A DNA stretch of 64,000 nucleotides, taken from NCBI GenBank assembly GCA_905250115.1, contig CAJNOI010000025.1, forward strand, positions 1-64,000, in the 5' to 3' direction. The notes beneath the pieces are model-generated. The model was not told the origin of the DNA. It saw only the letters and a list, made by a program, of their open reading frames with translations, and ran no database searches. Source of the stretch: Adineta steineri. Its lineage: Eukaryota; Rotifera; Eurotatoria; Adinetida; Adinetidae. Positions 21,901 to 33,007 of the stretch are shown piece by piece. The translations under genes were made by a program, and so were the position numbers. Position 1 is the first letter of the stretch, and each line of letters begins with the position of its first letter.

Positions 21901-24900
21901 GGACATTGGAAGAATATAAGATGGATAACCGCGCCACCTTCCGAACTATGGTATCAGCGTGATCATAACAAAAAAAATAAAGATTTAACACGCTCACAAC
22001 AGCTTCTCAAATCATTTAAAGAATTAAGAGAAAGTATAAACACAGATGTACAAAAGTATATTAAGTGTACATCAATATTTTCAATTCAATCATATTATCT
22101 TACTGTTAAAAATTCAACAAATTCTAGTGCACCCGTTCATTGTCATTTTGAAATTGAAGATCGTCTTAAACAACTATTTGGTGGTTTAAATGAAAAAACA
22201 GAAAATCTTCGTATTACAACTCCAGTTAGTTATTTGGATTCTGCAATAAAACAATGTGAGAAAGACTCGGTAAATAATTGGAATGCTCCTCAAACAGAAA
22301 TACAAAATCGAAAAAAAAATCTAATTCGAGAACGATCAAGAATTGCAACTATCAATCGTCACACTGCTTTTTTCATTGATTTATTGACGAAATATACATA
22401 TACGGAATTATTAATAACTGAAAAATATTTAGAGAAATGGCGATCACAATTTGAATCAACATTACTTGAACAATTAAGTAACGCAAAAGCTGAAGCTTCA
22501 AAATTAATTTCACGAATTAAACAGATAGAAGAACATTTATCTGCAGAGAATATACAAATGCAACAAGAACTACGTAATGTTAAAAGCGAATTTAATCAAC
22601 AATATAGACTTGTCAATGAAATTAATCAGAAACTAATGAATATTGATCTAACCATTGGTCTTTTTTGTGATGAAATAATGGCTTTATATGAACTTTCACC
22701 GTATATATTTAAGCCTTCAAGTCTCATAAAAGATATTGCTAAAGCATTTGTCAATTTAATGCAGAAAGGCTTTGCAATTCATATACTTCGTGGTCGTCCG
22801 TTACACTGTCATAGTCGATTGATAGAAGAAAGTATAAAATTTCTTGCATCAACAACAATGCAGGAACCGCCATTAGTTTTAACAGTTATTGGAGAACAAT
22901 CATCAGCTAAATCATCCTTAATGAATACAACATTTGGTTGTAATTTTCGTGTTAGTGCTGGACGTTGTACAATTGGAATGTATATGAGTATTATTCATTG
23001 GAAATCCAAAACAATTGTTATTTTTGATACAGAAGGACTTCTTTCATTAGAAGAAGCTGGTTCTATATTTGATAATCAAATGATTACAATGGCTGTACTT
23101 TCTTCACATCTTGTTTTAATTAATCATAAAGGTGAAGTTAGTGCGAATTTAAAAGATCTTATTGGTATGAGTTTTTATGCAAAATTAAATATCAAAAGTC
23201 CAATAAAACCCAAATTATTATTTATTTTAAGAGATCAAGCAGATCTTTCATCCAAAAAAACATTTTTTCGACAATTGACACAGTTAAAAGATCAATTACA
23301 GAATGATAGTAAATTTCTTAAAAGATCAATTGATGATGAACTTGATATTAATAATGAAAACCTCTATTTATTACCAAATGCATTTTCACATGATACTGAT
23401 GCTATTTCAAATATACCAAGATGTTGGAGAAATCAAACATTTCCACAAGAAATTATTAAACTTCGACAAATAATATTTAATAATATCACAAGTACTACAA
23501 AACCACGAAGATTCCACCAATTAAGCAGTACTATCGCAACGTCAACTGTCGAACCTCAATCACCTATGGCAGAAGTAGCATATACAGATATGACACAATT
23601 ATATACGAAAATTTCAAGTAATTGGGAAGCAATTGATCGTTTAGGTCCAAGATTATTAGAATGTAAAACACTCTATGAACTTTCGATATTGCAAGAACTT
23701 CAAATCATAGCTAATGAAATAATTAAGGCAACAAATGCAACTGTCTTTCAACATGGTGAAGGTTTAATTGAAAAGACATTATTAGAATTTTCAAGAGATG
23801 GTTGTATCGATAAAGAACTTGATGGTATTAATAATAAATTTAATCATCAATTAACTGGAATAATTACGCAAGTCGTTAATCAAGCACAAATGGATTTTAA
23901 TGATAAAACAGAAAGAAGTTGTTATCTAGCAGAAACAAAATTAAAAGTTAGCAGATATTTAGAACCGGCAATTCATTCTGTACAACATTTATTAAGAGAA
24001 AATTTTAAAACACGTATAATCGATTTATTAAAGAAGGCTCGTGTGAATGATGCACAAAAACAATTATTAGAGTCAGTACAAACAGAATTCGATCAACATA
24101 AAAGCTTTGAATTACACGAACTTAAATATCGCCTTGAAACAAAATTTCGATCTACGATAGAACAACACCGCAAGAATCTTCAATCATCATCAAAAACAGA
24201 AACTGAAATTATACAGAACATTCTAAAGTTTTACAATAATCAACTGTTGTGTAAACAACAAGAAACAACCCATGGAAGTATTTACAAGTTATTATTTACC
24301 ATACAGGATGACGCAGAATTTAGAAAACATTCCAAAAAATTTGAATCTTGTTTGTCATGGCCTGAACAACAAACACAGCAACAAAGTCCACTCAAATTTA
24401 GTGGTTTATGGAAAGCTTTCAGATCATTGTTTTCAGGATCATCAGAGAAATGTATCGATTCTGTATGGGAAAAGTTAAAAGATGAGCCAACATGGATTAC
24501 AACTAATACACAAGTAAACAAGTATAAGGGAACTTTTGCACAGATATGGAATAATGTTATACCAGAATTTCAAGATAATCTTTTAACATCAATCAAGGCT
24601 ACACAATCTTTGTCATCAAATCCAACGACTATTCAGCATCTTTTTCAATACATCGAAAATGCAATGAATTCTCCATGTATAACAAAACAATATTGTGTAG
24701 ATAAACACATACTCTGCTCAGATTTGGCGGTAATTGGTCTTGAAACTATAATTACCGAAGCAATAGCGAAAGAAAAATCAGATTATGAATTAAATTTACA
24801 AAATACAACAAATGAAATAAAAGAATGTCAAGATAATTTATATAAACAATATACAGCGATGAAAAATTCCATTGAATTAGGACAAACACTTGCTGAAACA

Positions 24901-26100
24901 ATTGGAAAACAGATTGTCGAGGATATTTGCCGTCTTTTACAACGTAGAATTGACAAAGACATAAGAGAAGATATTATAAAAAGTCAATTTATTAATCATG
25001 AAGTTATACAAAAACAAGCCTATGAACAAAGTATAAGTCAAGCAAATGGTGAGAATATTCTTAAATATATTTATGATATCAATCGATATTTCATTGAATT
25101 GAGTTTCGAAGAAATAAAAACAACTTTGCATACTGTAACACATCATCATACATTAAAATTTAAAAATTTAATTGTTACAGCAATTAATACGGCAAATACA
25201 TTTGTTCAAGAACATGCATATGAACATACTCATGAATTAAGAAATGGGATACGAAAAGCAATTCTTGATATACCTGAATTGAAATCGACAGAATTATTGG
25301 AAAGAGAATTATACTCGATGTTTGCATTGAATAATGTTATTCGCATGACAATTACAGAGAAGAAACTATTTAACCAAGGTTTTGAAAATATTTGTACGTA
25401 TTACAAAGATATTGAAAAAACAATAAACGATTTGACAAAAAATATCAAAACTGAAGCATTTAACAGTTGTAAACAGAGCATTGCATCACGACTTGGTTGC
25501 CAAGCTCGATGTCCAGGATGTGGTGCTAAATGTAGTAAAACAGAACCTCACCAAAAAGAAGAGGTTCAAGTTTGGCAAGATCCTTGTAAAATTTGTCTAC
25601 CAAGTGATTGTACGTGCAAACATCCTGAACCAAGTGTTGTTGAAACTCATGAGAGTACATACCACTTGGCAACTGCATTTCGTGGAACGCGATATCACAA
25701 AACACATACACCGTGTCTTGAATTGTGTTATCAGCGTTGGACAACAATAGGTGTTCATGCAGGAAAACAGCATCAACCGAATAACTTGCAGAATGAAAAG
25801 AGCGATGAGACTGATGATGAGGATGAAATTATATTTCCAAAAGCTAAATATTATAATGAAAGACATCCATCATGGTATAATAACTTAAAAAAACAATCAA
25901 CAGAAGGTAATGCATGCAATGAAAGGATTCCACCACCTGATCAAAGACGTGCTTGGATGGTTGTTCGCCATGCAATCGTGGATCGTTATAAAATTTCTAT
26001 GATTGACAACGAAGAATATGATGATAAGTTATATCCATTAAATGTCGAAGCTTTACCAGCAGACTTCGAGCCACGATGGAAAGATGAAAATTTTGAATAA
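18991..26100 (+). CDS. SAM-domain very large GTPase (VLIG/GVIN-like) with C-terminal zinc region
   Basis: Seven exons join in phase: 18991-19181, 19634-19760, 19821-19896, 19969-20067, 20124-20241, 20304-20380 and 20834-26100, giving 1984 residues. A short CxxC/H motif (CFNCGKAKEKH) near residue 20 is followed by a SAM domain (about 136-200: ESWVVEQVVDWLESVGL, IDGSLLMSDGL). A first GTPase-like domain has SAIGMGKTS (about 451-459) and FDVHG. A coiled coil lies near 765-835. The main G domain has GEQSSAKS (916-923), AGRCTIGMY, FDTEGL and a GBP-type LRDQAD. A long helical region follows. Near 1780-1870 is a Cys/His cluster (CPGCGAKC, HLATAFRGTRYH), as in VLIG tails, and the end has PPPDQRRAWM and ALPADFEPRW. 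VLIGs are cytosolic, immunity-linked GTPases in vertebrates; the role here is unknown. The P-loop has Ala where the family has Gly. The first and last introns (452 and 453 bp) hold repeats. An acceptor (TTTTTTTTAG) lies 3 nt before the ATG. Confidence 0.85.
19254..19472. mobile_element. GC-rich MITE-like element with terminal inverted repeats
   Basis: Left end TAGTGTAGTGGCGGCGCCA mirrors right end TGGCGCCGCCTCTACACTA. CACTAGTGTA occurs on both sides and may be a target duplication or an extension of the termini. Inside are four versions of GGGGGCTGAGCCCCCTCAGA in both orientations. No ORF. It lies in the first intron of the large GTPase gene and seems to interrupt a foldback (about 19179-19510). 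Confidence 0.8.
20381..20833 (+). other. Last intron of the large GTPase gene, with degenerate foldback
   Basis: 453 bp between GTTAGTG and TTTTTAG; the other introns except the first are 56-72 bp. GGTGTCGGTG near 20538 and CACACTCAGCCACATGG plus GGTGTGGATGTGTGTGG near 20582-20634 look like a decayed telomere-like insertion. Confidence 0.6.
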
Positions 26101-26341
26101 ACATATTTTATATATACAAATAATACGTGATTAACTAAATGTGTACAAGATTTATTCAAAAATACTTATTAGACTTTGTGTATTTGATTTGTAGTTGAGC
26201 ATATTTTATTGCACTTTGCCTGTAGTTAGAAGTTTTTGCACGAATAGTATTATCATGCGCTTTTTTTTCTTAAAGTGATCGCAAACAAATTGTATTATAA
26301 ACAAGAATAAACTTTAACTTTTCACTTTTTTATTTAACGAA

Positions 26342-26398
26342 GAAGGTGTGGGTGTGTGCATATCTGCAGTCGAACACACCTACACTCACCCACCCTCA
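26342..26398. repeat. TGTGGG-type foldback element
   Basis: GAAGGTGTGGGTGTGTG faces CACACCTACACTCACCCACC. Confidence 0.8.
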
Positions 26399-26523
26399 TA
26401 CATGAATTAAGACGAATGATACAAGTTAAACACCTACAATAATTTTCCTTTCTTTTTATGACAGAAGAAATTAATTTCTATTGTATTATTAAGTAAATAA
26501 ATATTCTCTTTCATCGATTATCA

Positions 26524-26588
26524 AAGAGTGTAGTTGTGGATCTTTTCTCTCTGAAAATCTACACTCACACCCACCCACACCCTCAAGA
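26524..26588. repeat. TGTGGG-type foldback element
   Basis: Left AGAGTGTAGTTGTGGAT pairs with the right ATCTACACTCAC, which continues into CCACCCACACCCTCAAGAT. It lies between the large GTPase and the LRR gene. Confidence 0.78.
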
Positions 26589-26862
26589 TGATACAAAAGT
26601 TCTGATTTTCGTCAAATTTGACTCATCATTTATACCTTCAACCTCATTTATAGTAAACTACTCTTTTTCCAAGCTGCTCCTTGTCAAACTTTCTTGCTGT
26701 CTACAATATCAAATAATCAACTTTCAAATAATCTCTTGAAGTATTTATTCATTTATAAGCTTTGAATATTCAGTAGATAAATAATAGTTCATATCGTATT
26801 GTATCCAAATATGATGAAACAGTTTTAATTGTTGAATAAGTTCTCTTTTTTCATTGAATCTC

Positions 26863-27669
26863 TTACTCATTGTGGTAAAATTTCTTTCTTGTTTCTCCTG
26901 CTTGCCAAATTTTTGCACGTCCCACATCCGAAATACTGCATTTATTCACCCAAAACGTCTCCAAAGGTCGTTTCATTTCAAGCATGCGAACAATAGTCGG
27001 AACACTCACATCAGTTATCAGTTGATTTGTATGAAGCATTAACCGTTCGAATTTGTCACCATATTGAATAATTGCACTAACCAACTGTATCGCTCCTTGA
27101 TCGCCAATCCGATTTCTTGATAAATCCACATAAACTAGAGTTCGGTTTACTCTAATCGCTCCAGCTATAAGCCCAGCACCGACGTCGGTAATATCATTTA
27201 TATGAAGGGCAAGACCTGTGAGAGTCGAGTTGTGAAGTGTGAGAGTTTGTGCCAGATATTGAGTGCCCGTGTCACATATATGATTACAATGTAGAGTAAG
27301 ATGTTTTAATGTTGTATTAATACATAATGCATTGGCGATGACCCACACACCCTGTGATGTTATCCTGTTACCTCCTACTGCAAGCGATTTACATTTTTTA
27401 TGTATCATTCCCCATTGAACTACAATCTGCATATCCTGATCTGTTAATTTCATGTCATTCACGTCCACACAACGTCGAGAACCGTCCGACATAATGCGTT
27501 GCTTCAAATTAACATTACGATAATTCGGGTAGTCAGTTAGTGTCTGCATAAGAAAGAAAAGAAGATATTTCAGCATAAAAGGTCATCTTACGTGACGTGG
27601 CGGGCTCAGATGAGAGACAAGTAGACTATTGCAGACAATTTCTTGTTCCATTGAAGCACATGTACCCAT
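26863..27669 (-). CDS. Leucine-rich-repeat protein (ribonuclease-inhibitor type), possibly membrane-tethered
   Basis: Two exons (27592-27669, 26863-27543) with a 48 bp intron give 252 residues. About five RI-type LRRs are visible, each with a form of LTLHCNHICDTGTQYLAQTL or VDLSRNRIGDQGAIQLVSAI. The N-terminus MGTCAS fits an N-myristoylation site (Gly2, Ser6) with a neighbouring Cys4 that could be palmitoylated, so it may sit on a membrane; this is inferred from the motif only. There is no NACHT, RING or F-box, so it is a stand-alone repeat protein. An acceptor (TTATTAACAG) lies 17 nt before the start codon. Target unknown. Confidence 0.85.
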
Positions 27670-28499
27670 ATTGCTTAGCGTAACTGTTAATAAAGGAATG
27701 TATTTTCTAAAAATTTAGAAAAAGCAATACAGTATTATTATCGATATTTGATTAGAGCTTATGCGGAGTCGCAAACTACTTCATATATTTACGACTATAT
27801 GTGTGTATCAATTCCTAGTTACCTTTTATATAAAATTGATACGATAGACGGCGAAATTTGGTCTTGCTGTTATTCAACAGAAATGAGAGAAAACAGTTTT
27901 TATCTTTTCTTTATTAGTGGATTGTTAGACAATTTATTATCCTACGACGAAAATACTTTTCTCTCTTTTAATTACTTTGTACATATTGCATTGAAACAAT
28001 CGCTGTTTGACTAATTTTGAATCTGCAATATATGTATAATCAATGCTTCAGCATGGTGAGGGTGATAGTGAAGGTGAGTATAATAAGTTAAATTAAAGAG
28101 TTTGAATATAAACAATCGTGTTATCTGTCCACAGAAATACAACTCAATCCATCTTGAGGGAGTGGATGTAAGTATAACTTAACAGAATATAGCCATCCAC
28201 AATCACTCTCACGCTCACCCGTATCTAGCCATCCCCACACACTTACGCCTACCTAGTTTTTGATGATCTTATTTTCAGCGAAGTGCATACTTACCATATA
28301 TACAATGAAAAATAGTTTAAGATGTATATCGTTTTAGTTGCGCGATAATAAAACAAACTTGAAAACTTATCTTTCGAAACAAACCATAAATTTTATGCTT
28401 CCTTTCGTCTTTCCTATGCGAGCTTCACTCAACGCGCGCTTTCACTCATAGAGAAGAAGACAATTTTGACTAGTAATAAATTTTAGAAGAAGAATTTCA
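27670..28499. other. Intergenic with a compound foldback
   Basis: No gene is supported; a 27748-28014 plus-strand frame has no recognisable domain. Foldback arms occupy 28053-28256. Confidence 0.5.
28053..28256. repeat. Compound TGTGGG-type foldback region
   Basis: GGTGAGGGTGATAGTG, then CATCTTGAGGGAGTGGATG, then CCATCCACAATCACTC with CACGCTCACCC and CCATCCCCACACACTTACG. This looks like two nested or successive insertions. Confidence 0.65.
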
Positions 28500-28647
28500 A
28501 TGCTCGCTGGCGACATTTACAGAGTTTGTATTGATGTTACAAACTTTTTTGAGCAGTTTTTTGTTTACTCAGAAGCAGCTCAAGCTGAAAATGCCAGTAT
28601 GGGCGAAACCGTTTTCTTTTATATACTCTTTGGTATTACAATTGCTG
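28500..28647 (+). CDS. 5' fragment of a possible small membrane protein, cut by the gap
   Basis: An ATG-led frame of 49 codons ends in a hydrophobic run (TVFFYILFGITIA) at the gap. The hydrophobic tail looks like the start of a membrane helix. No family is recognised. A second overlapping frame is also open, so coding status is uncertain. Confidence 0.35.
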
Positions 28648-28747
28648 NNNNNNNNNNNNNNNNNNNNNNNNNNNNNNNNNNNNNNNNNNNNNNNNNNNNN
28701 NNNNNNNNNNNNNNNNNNNNNNNNNNNNNNNNNNNNNNNNNNNNNNN
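28648..28747. other. Assembly gap (100 N)
   Basis: Exactly 100 N, conventional scaffold-gap length. The right edge starts in a T run, a likely cause of the break. Confidence 0.99.
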
Positions 28748-29106
28748 TTTTTTTTTATAAAATAATAAATTCTATACTAAGATTAGTATTATTCAATGTT
28801 ACGTTATTTGAAATTAAAATCAAATAAGCTGATTGTACTTTTATCAATCGTTGATGATTATCACATTGCAATGAAGTATTGCATCACAAATATCTTTTCA
28901 TCTATTAATTGTTGTTTACAATGTTTCTACAGTCTAATCTTATAGTATTAATAAATCAATTGATATTCTCGTTGGATTGACTATCTCATACATACTTCTA
29001 AAGATAATTTCATTATATTATATAAAAATAGACCAATCCATTTCTTTTAAATTTATTTATACAGAATGAGATTTATATACAGAAAAATCTGTTCATATTA
29101 TTCATA

Positions 29107-29546
29107 TTAATCAAAAATTGCTCCACAAAAATTACATCGTCGTTGACGAAGTCCTAGACAACAAAGAATTCCAATTGGAAACAAGAATATTGCACAACAC
29201 AGGCCCATACATGTAAATTCAGTATCTAACATGCCAACCTAATATATGTTCATTCATTATAATTATATTAAAGAAAAAAAAAGTATTCTATACAAACTTT
29301 ACAAGCTGGACATCCACCGAGAACAATTACTGTAGGCTGTTGAGAGCCAAATCCATAGGAATAAGGTAAAGCATTTGTTGCAGTTGGATCAATAAATGTT
29401 CCATAACCTAAATTGATATTTTTCGAATTTAATGCGAAGAAAAGCACAATTATTTTACCTTGACCTGTTGCATCTTGATATGTAGGTGGATTATCATTCT
29501 CATCGACGATTAAACATTGTTGATCAGATGTTATATTTATTGCCAT
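29107..29546 (-). CDS. BRI3: Brain protein I3-like (BRI3) lysosomal membrane protein
   Basis: Three exons (29459-29546, 29298-29407, 29107-29238), introns 51 and 59 bp, 109 residues, close to human BRI3 (125). A short N-terminal region with a PPTY motif precedes the signature VIVLGGCPACKVGMLD, a membrane helix (MGLCCAIFLFPIGILCCL), and the C-terminal zinc-ribbon-like LRQRRCNFCGAIFD. This matches BRI3's VGGCPVCRVG and RRCPNCGATF. The PPxY-like motif could recruit Nedd4-type ligases. Members locate to endolysosomes; the exact function is unclear. Confidence 0.88.
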
Positions 29547-29865
29547 TTGATGTTATACTCTATTTTGGCAGTTATATCGTACGTATGTATCACTGATTGT
29601 TCAAATTCGTTTTCTGATTGGTCAATAATAGACATTGCAAAAGAATTTTGTCCTTCATACTTTTATTATATTAAATATAAAAATAATCATTAAAATAGTT
29701 ACAATCAAAACTAAAAAATACTTTAATATATCTTTTTTGTTTCAAAAAAATTATATCCATATAATTTCATCAATCGTTCTATATATATACACCTGTGAGA
29801 ATTTCTCTTTTAACTTAAAACAATCCTTACTAAATTATATCAACGTTTCTTGTTGAATACAAATT

Positions 29866-30323
29866 TGTAGCTTCTTGTCACAACGGTTTGACCATAGCTA
29901 GTTGTTTACTTCGTACGGGAATATCTGTCTCGTTATATGAACGTTCTCCGTATTTTATCCCAACTGTTGGAGCTGAACTTGTTGATGTATTAAAAGAATA
30001 CGGTAACATAATGTCTTCATAACGGAGAATTTGTTTCTTTTCGATTTAGTAATCGAGGACAATTGATATGGGCTGCTACATATCCATCAGATGTACCACC
30101 ATCAAGCAATAATGATAGTGAATGGATCGAAATGATTATTGAAGATGCCATAGTACTTACATCATGTTTAGAAAAACATAATTTTCAAACACGTTTCAAG
30201 CAGACAAAACGTGTTGTTGATATGTCACGATATATGGGCTTGTTTTTTCATTCACAAAATTCAATTGTACATGCAATAAGGCAACATTTGTTTCGATTGA
30301 GTGTCTTTATGTACTCTTTTTAA
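29866..30323 (+). pseudogene. FAD-dependent monooxygenase pseudogene
   Basis: An N-terminal Rossmann piece (NGLTIASCLLRTGISVSLYE, then SPYFIPTVGA) lacks the first glycines. After a frame break an open frame gives RFSNRGQLIWAATYPSDVPP, IIEDAIVLTSCLEKHNF, and RVVDMSRYMGLFFHSQNS. These match the start and end of the PHBH/salicylate-hydroxylase-like family. The middle, including the GDAAHP FAD motif, is gone, and stops separate the pieces. It cannot encode an active enzyme. Confidence 0.8.
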
Positions 30324-30444
30324 ATTTTACGTTTCGGTTGATTGCATTTCTTTCTTACGCAACTATATATATATATATATATATGTTTATATTGAAATGA
30401 ATCATTAATAAAACAAAAATAAAATTTAAGTATGAGAATAAGTG

Positions 30445-31674
30445 ATGACAATCAATAAACCATCACGTTTTACATTCAAAATAATATTTAAACGTACCAC
30501 AATTATTACAATCATTCTAACTACCTTAATCTATTCAGTTAAATTATATATATCATTACCATCACAAAATATTATCGTCAATTTAAATGACATACATAAA
30601 AATATTACGTTTACAAAAGATGAAGTTTATTTTTTAAATGGTACTGCATATGATTTCTATTCCATTGATGAATTATACAATCATTCAGAAGCAAATATAC
30701 AATGGAAAACATTTCCATTACCTGATGAACATCTTCCACCAAATATTCATCCATGGATACCTCGTAATCATCCAATAAATAAATTAATATCCATTTCTTC
30801 TATATCAACTTCTCAACAAACAAATACTGGTCTTGCATTTGTTGATCATATCTATATTACGAGTGCTCCAGATCTAAAAGATCGACAAGCTAATATCGAA
30901 CGAATGTTTTCTCGTTATCAAATTACAAATTTTGAATGGCGTATGCAATGGGCACGTAATACTTGTAATTTACATGAAAATAAAGAAGAATTATATCGAA
31001 AGATAAATTTGAAACCAACACCAATACGTAAGATTAATATTTTATCAAAGATTATTCTCTAAACAATTAACATTATTTTAGGTAATGAAAAGAAAAAACG
31101 ACAATGTGCAATTACTATGGAACATGTAGATATTTGGCATGATATTGTTGCTCGAAATTTTTCTCTTTCACTTATTCTTGAAGATGATGCTGTATTTGTA
31201 CCTTTTTTTCAAGAAAAATTCAATCGAACGATCTACACAGCTATACGAACAGGTGCACTTAAAATTGGTGAATTAGCTACATGTATTAAAGATAAACCAT
31301 CTTTATCAAGGAATAGTAATGAATGGTTTGAACAAGATCCATTGATATTTATTGGTACTTGTATGGGTTTCATTGATAGTAATTTTGCTAGGAATCGAAG
31401 AAATGCTCAGCCAATTTTAACGACACATAAAGAAACTGCAAATCGATGTTCTCATGCTTATTTATTAACTGCTTGTTCAGCTCAAGCTTTAATACGTCAG
31501 ATTTTTGTACGAAAAAATACATTTCTACAGTCGGATCTTTTATTACAAGCACTTGTTGCTGCATCACCTACACTTCAATCATTTTGGCTTGATCCTCCCT
31601 TAGTCTATCAAGGAAATAGAATAAAAGATTTAGATGGAATTCCTTCTTTTAGAAGAACAACTTATAATAACTAA
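30445..31674 (+). CDS. Glycosyltransferase family 25 (LPS/collagen galactosyltransferase-like)
   Basis: Two exons (30445-31027, 31082-31674), intron 54 bp, 391 residues. A type II signal anchor near residues 19-38 (TIITIILTTLIYSVKLYI) suggests Golgi/ER lumen placement. The catalytic domain starts near VDHIYITSAPDLKDRQANIE, the family's N-terminal strand and Arg motif. AITMEHVDIWHDIV and the acidic LILEDDAVFVP (the metal- and sugar-nucleotide-binding LEDD) follow, and then a C-terminal SHAYLLTACSAQALI segment. GT25 members transfer galactose to hydroxylysine or to lipooligosaccharide; the acceptor here is unknown. It converges with the isomerase-like gene, with 43 bp between stops. Confidence 0.85.
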
Positions 31675-31717
31675 ACTTGTTAAATAATTTTTCTTTATTC
31701 AAATGTATTAAAAATGT

Positions 31718-32679
31718 TTAATTTTTTAAATCCTGATTTTGATTAATCCATTCTTGATAGTTTTTTCTTTGTCGTTCCATTTCTCGATTAGTTAATGACC
31801 ATACATCAACATCATTTGATATAGCATATGGTATTGGTCCATATTCAGGTGTTAATGTTGTTATTGTTTTACCTTGTTTAATTTGTTCTGTCCAAATCAT
31901 TTGCCACCAATTTTGCATAAGTTGAGTTTCTTTTGGTGCATCAATTAATGGATCAGTTACTTGTGCATGTTGAACAGTACCAACTCGTGCATGAATATGA
32001 TCAACACGTGATATTATTTTACGCATACGTTCCATATCAGATGGATGATCAAGAAGACGTTCACAAACAACTAACCAATGTGAAAAATCTGCAGTTAAAC
32101 GAAGATTTGGAAAACGAGAAATTAAATGTAATGTAATTGATGGATTAAATAATGAACGACCACGATGAGTCTATATATGTATATAAAAGTATATGTAAAT
32201 ATAAATTTAATAGCATAAAAAAATGTTTAAACCTCATGTGATGATGATACATTTGGATATTTTGCTTGTAAAACTAAAGCTTCTTGAAAGAATTTTTCAT
32301 GTTGTTCTGTTGTCCAATTATCTTGTCCTCCATGAATATTAATATGTATTGGATTATATTTCATAACTTGTTCTAATTGTTTATCTAAATTATTAATATG
32401 TTCATCAACAGATAAATCTTCCCATGATCCAGGTTCGAAATCAGCCCAATTTGTATAACAAATAGCAATTAATTCAAGTTTATTTTTCAATAAAACTTCC
32501 ATAAAAAGTTCATCATTATTTTTTGATATTCGATGAATATCATTTAGCGATGCTTCAATACCATTAAAACCAAGACGATGGAGTTCATTAAATAAAATAT
32601 TAATATCACATGAAAATTGAGTTTCTGCACCCCATATTGTTCGAAATACTTTTATCTGTGGAACACATAATGCCGGCAT
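31718..32679 (-). CDS. Xylose-isomerase-like TIM-barrel protein (AP endonuclease 2 superfamily)
   Basis: Two exons (32233-32679, 31718-32170), intron 62 bp, 299 residues. The N-terminus KVFRTIWGAE and LHRLGFNGIEASLND fit the first barrel strands. HINIHGGQDNW, VSSSHETHRGRSLFNP, LTADFSHWLVVCER and VDHIHARVGTVQHAQ carry the His/Glu/Asp residues typical of the metal site in hydroxypyruvate or sugar isomerases/epimerases. This resembles sugar-phosphate isomerase/epimerase proteins of bacteria and fungi, so an acquired gene is possible but not shown here. Substrate unknown. A (TA)n tract lies just upstream (about 32716-32737). Confidence 0.82.
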
Positions 32680-33007
32680 GTTTATAAATCAATAAAAGAA
32701 AAACACGCCGCGTTAGTATATATATATATATATATAGAATAGGCTAAACTTTTCTTCTTCCTTTTATTTAAACGAAGGATGATATAAAAATGCAGTATTT
32801 ATTTGTAATCCATTGAAAAAACTAAAATAAATGAAGGTCAACATAAACTTTACACATAAAAAACATCAGCTGATATTCATTTTTTGTTTACTTTTCATTC
32901 AAAAACAAATTTTAAGTCAAATTCTTTTTTTATTTTAATACGAATTTGACTGTTTTTTTTCTAAAACTCGAAAATTTATTTGAACAAAAAAGAATAATTT
33001 TGTTTTT

